A DNA stretch of 64,000 nt, from NCBI GenBank assembly GCA_947095585.1, contig OX352765.1, forward strand, positions 60,955,123-61,019,122, given 5' to 3'. Position numbers and translations under genes: made by a program. Shown here piece after piece: positions 63,006 to 64,000 of the stretch (positions are counted from its first letter, which is position 1; the number at the start of each line of letters is the position of its first letter). This DNA comes from Nephrocerus scutellatus. Taxonomy: Eukaryota; Arthropoda; Insecta; Diptera; Pipunculidae. The notes beneath the pieces were generated by a model. It saw only the letters and a program-made list of their open reading frames with translations. It searched no databases and had not been told where the DNA came from.

Positions 63006-64000
63006 TGTGAGGAACAAAATTCTTGTGGCCGAATTTTGTTCACACAAAACATACCATATAGTTTTTTTCCCAAATTCAGGTGCACCCTGCACCCACGCAG
63101 TGCAACCACCAAAGGCATATGAAAATAAAACAGCCAAAACAACATCACGCCACCGGACGGACCAATCACAGCGCAGCACGCTATTTAGAATTTTTGCCAC
63201 ACAAAAAGGTATAAAAAGGCGAGCATGCAGTCAGTCGGTCTCTTAGTCTCCTTTTTGTGCTGTTCGGATCACGCGGTGGTAAGTCATTATTAATAAAACT
63301 ATTTTACTGACATTCGCTGCCGACGTCACTCGTACAACGTAACATCGCTGTATGGGTTCCCTACAGGTTGTTACGTTGGTACATCCAGCATATCGCTGTC
63401 GACGTCTTCCTCTGCTTCCGTCATTCGTACGACGAAACTTCGCTGTGTGGATTCCCTACGGGTTGTTGCGCCGGTACATCCAGCATATCGCTGCCGACGT
63501 TTTTTCTCTGCTTCCGTCATTCGTACGACGCAACATCGCTGTGTGGATTCCCTACGGGTTGTTGCGCCGGTACATCCAGCATAACGCTGCCGACGTTTTT
63601 CTCTGCTTCCGGCATTCGTACGACGCAACTTCGCTGTGTGGATTCCCTACGGGTTGTTGCGCCGGTACATCCAGCATATCGCTGCCCACGTCTCCCTCTG
63701 CTTCCGTCATTCGTACGACGCAACATCGCTGTGTGGATTCCCTACGGGTTGTTGCGCCGGTACATACAGCATATCGCTGCCGACGTCTTCCTCTGCTTCC
63801 GTCATTCGTACGACGTAACATCGCTGTGTGGATTCCCTACGGGTTGTTGCGCCGGTACATCCAGCATATCGCTGCCCACGTCTCCCTCTGCTTCCGTCAT
63901 TCGTACGACGCAACATCGCTGTGTGGATTCCCTACGGGTTGTTGCGCCGGTACATCCAGCATATCGCTGTCGACGGTTTTCTCTGCTTCCGTCATTCGTA
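63006..64000 (+). mobile_element. 3' LTR of element J, cut by the window end
   Basis: Repeats 59539 onward almost base for base up to the 95-bp array, of which about seven units are visible. Unit order and variants differ from the first LTR. Confidence 0.9.

Noticed and set aside
1..64000. A bacterial, phage or defence-type gene system
   Set aside because: All coding evidence is eukaryotic (spliced SmD1, LTR and LINE elements, AATAAA signals); no operon-like gene cluster exists.

Overview
The window looks like TE-dense, probably heterochromatic DNA from an insect, most likely a fly. I base this on an SmD1 gene with a 49-nt intron, a DREF-type TATCGATA promoter element, gypsy-type retrotransposons with tRNA-Lys, tRNA-Pro and possible tRNA-Arg primer sites, an insect endogenous retrovirus whose env resembles baculovirus F proteins, copia-, CR1/jockey- and RTE-like remnants, a SINE and several foldback or MITE elements. 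The species cannot be named from the sequence. Only two genes look like ordinary host genes: SmD1 (14131-14560, +) and a small CCDC167-like coiled-coil membrane protein (14600-14976, -). They converge tail to tail, and nearly everything else is mobile or repetitive.

Layout. 1-4170: dispersed repeat copy 1 with 110-bp satellite-like units, then a decayed minus-strand gypsy-type element (integrase, gag, and a RING-H2 reading frame upstream of gag). 4190-10180: a minus-strand element with a Lys-type PBS and a repeat-filled 5' LTR, split by a 3.5-kb CR1/jockey-type LINE. 10400-13200: dispersed repeat copy 2, a plus-strand pol remnant and a MITE. 13200-15500: the host gene island. 15500-16765: a SINE with a 19-20 bp target duplication and a long-armed foldback. 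17011-30915: a 1335-bp unit duplicated in tandem, the second copy split by an 11.2-kb endogenous retrovirus (18928-30162, 337-bp LTRs, TSD ATAG). The first copy preserves the empty site.

31490-36757: LINE fragments, a Harbinger-like element, a gag fragment and a gypsy-type remnant carrying a 271-bp MITE. 36758-50122: a complete-ended minus-strand gypsy-type element (LTRs starting AGTTAAC, TSD TGTA). It contains a 2.9-kb internal tandem duplication (gag C-terminus to RNase H) and a nested 3.7-kb element (44258-47976, TSD TATA). 50447-53700: a copia-like remnant mixed with an RTE-like LINE endonuclease fragment. 53860-56505: an array of about 115-bp satellite units interrupted by an RTE-like LINE reverse transcriptase. 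57200-59300: another decayed gypsy-type element.

59539-64000: a non-autonomous retroelement with an LTR of 3052 bp, mostly a 95-bp tandem array and a 35-bp tandem array, and only 415 bp of internal DNA between PBS and PPT.

The coding regions do not form a pathway. Their logic is nested insertion: ERV into a tandem repeat, element E into element D, LINE into the LTR of element A, LINE into satellite, MITE into gag. Twice, a paralogous uninterrupted copy inside the window proves the insertion event. Almost every retroelement gene carries frameshifts, stops or deletions. The best preserved are the integrase of element D and the env surface-domain ORF of the ERV.
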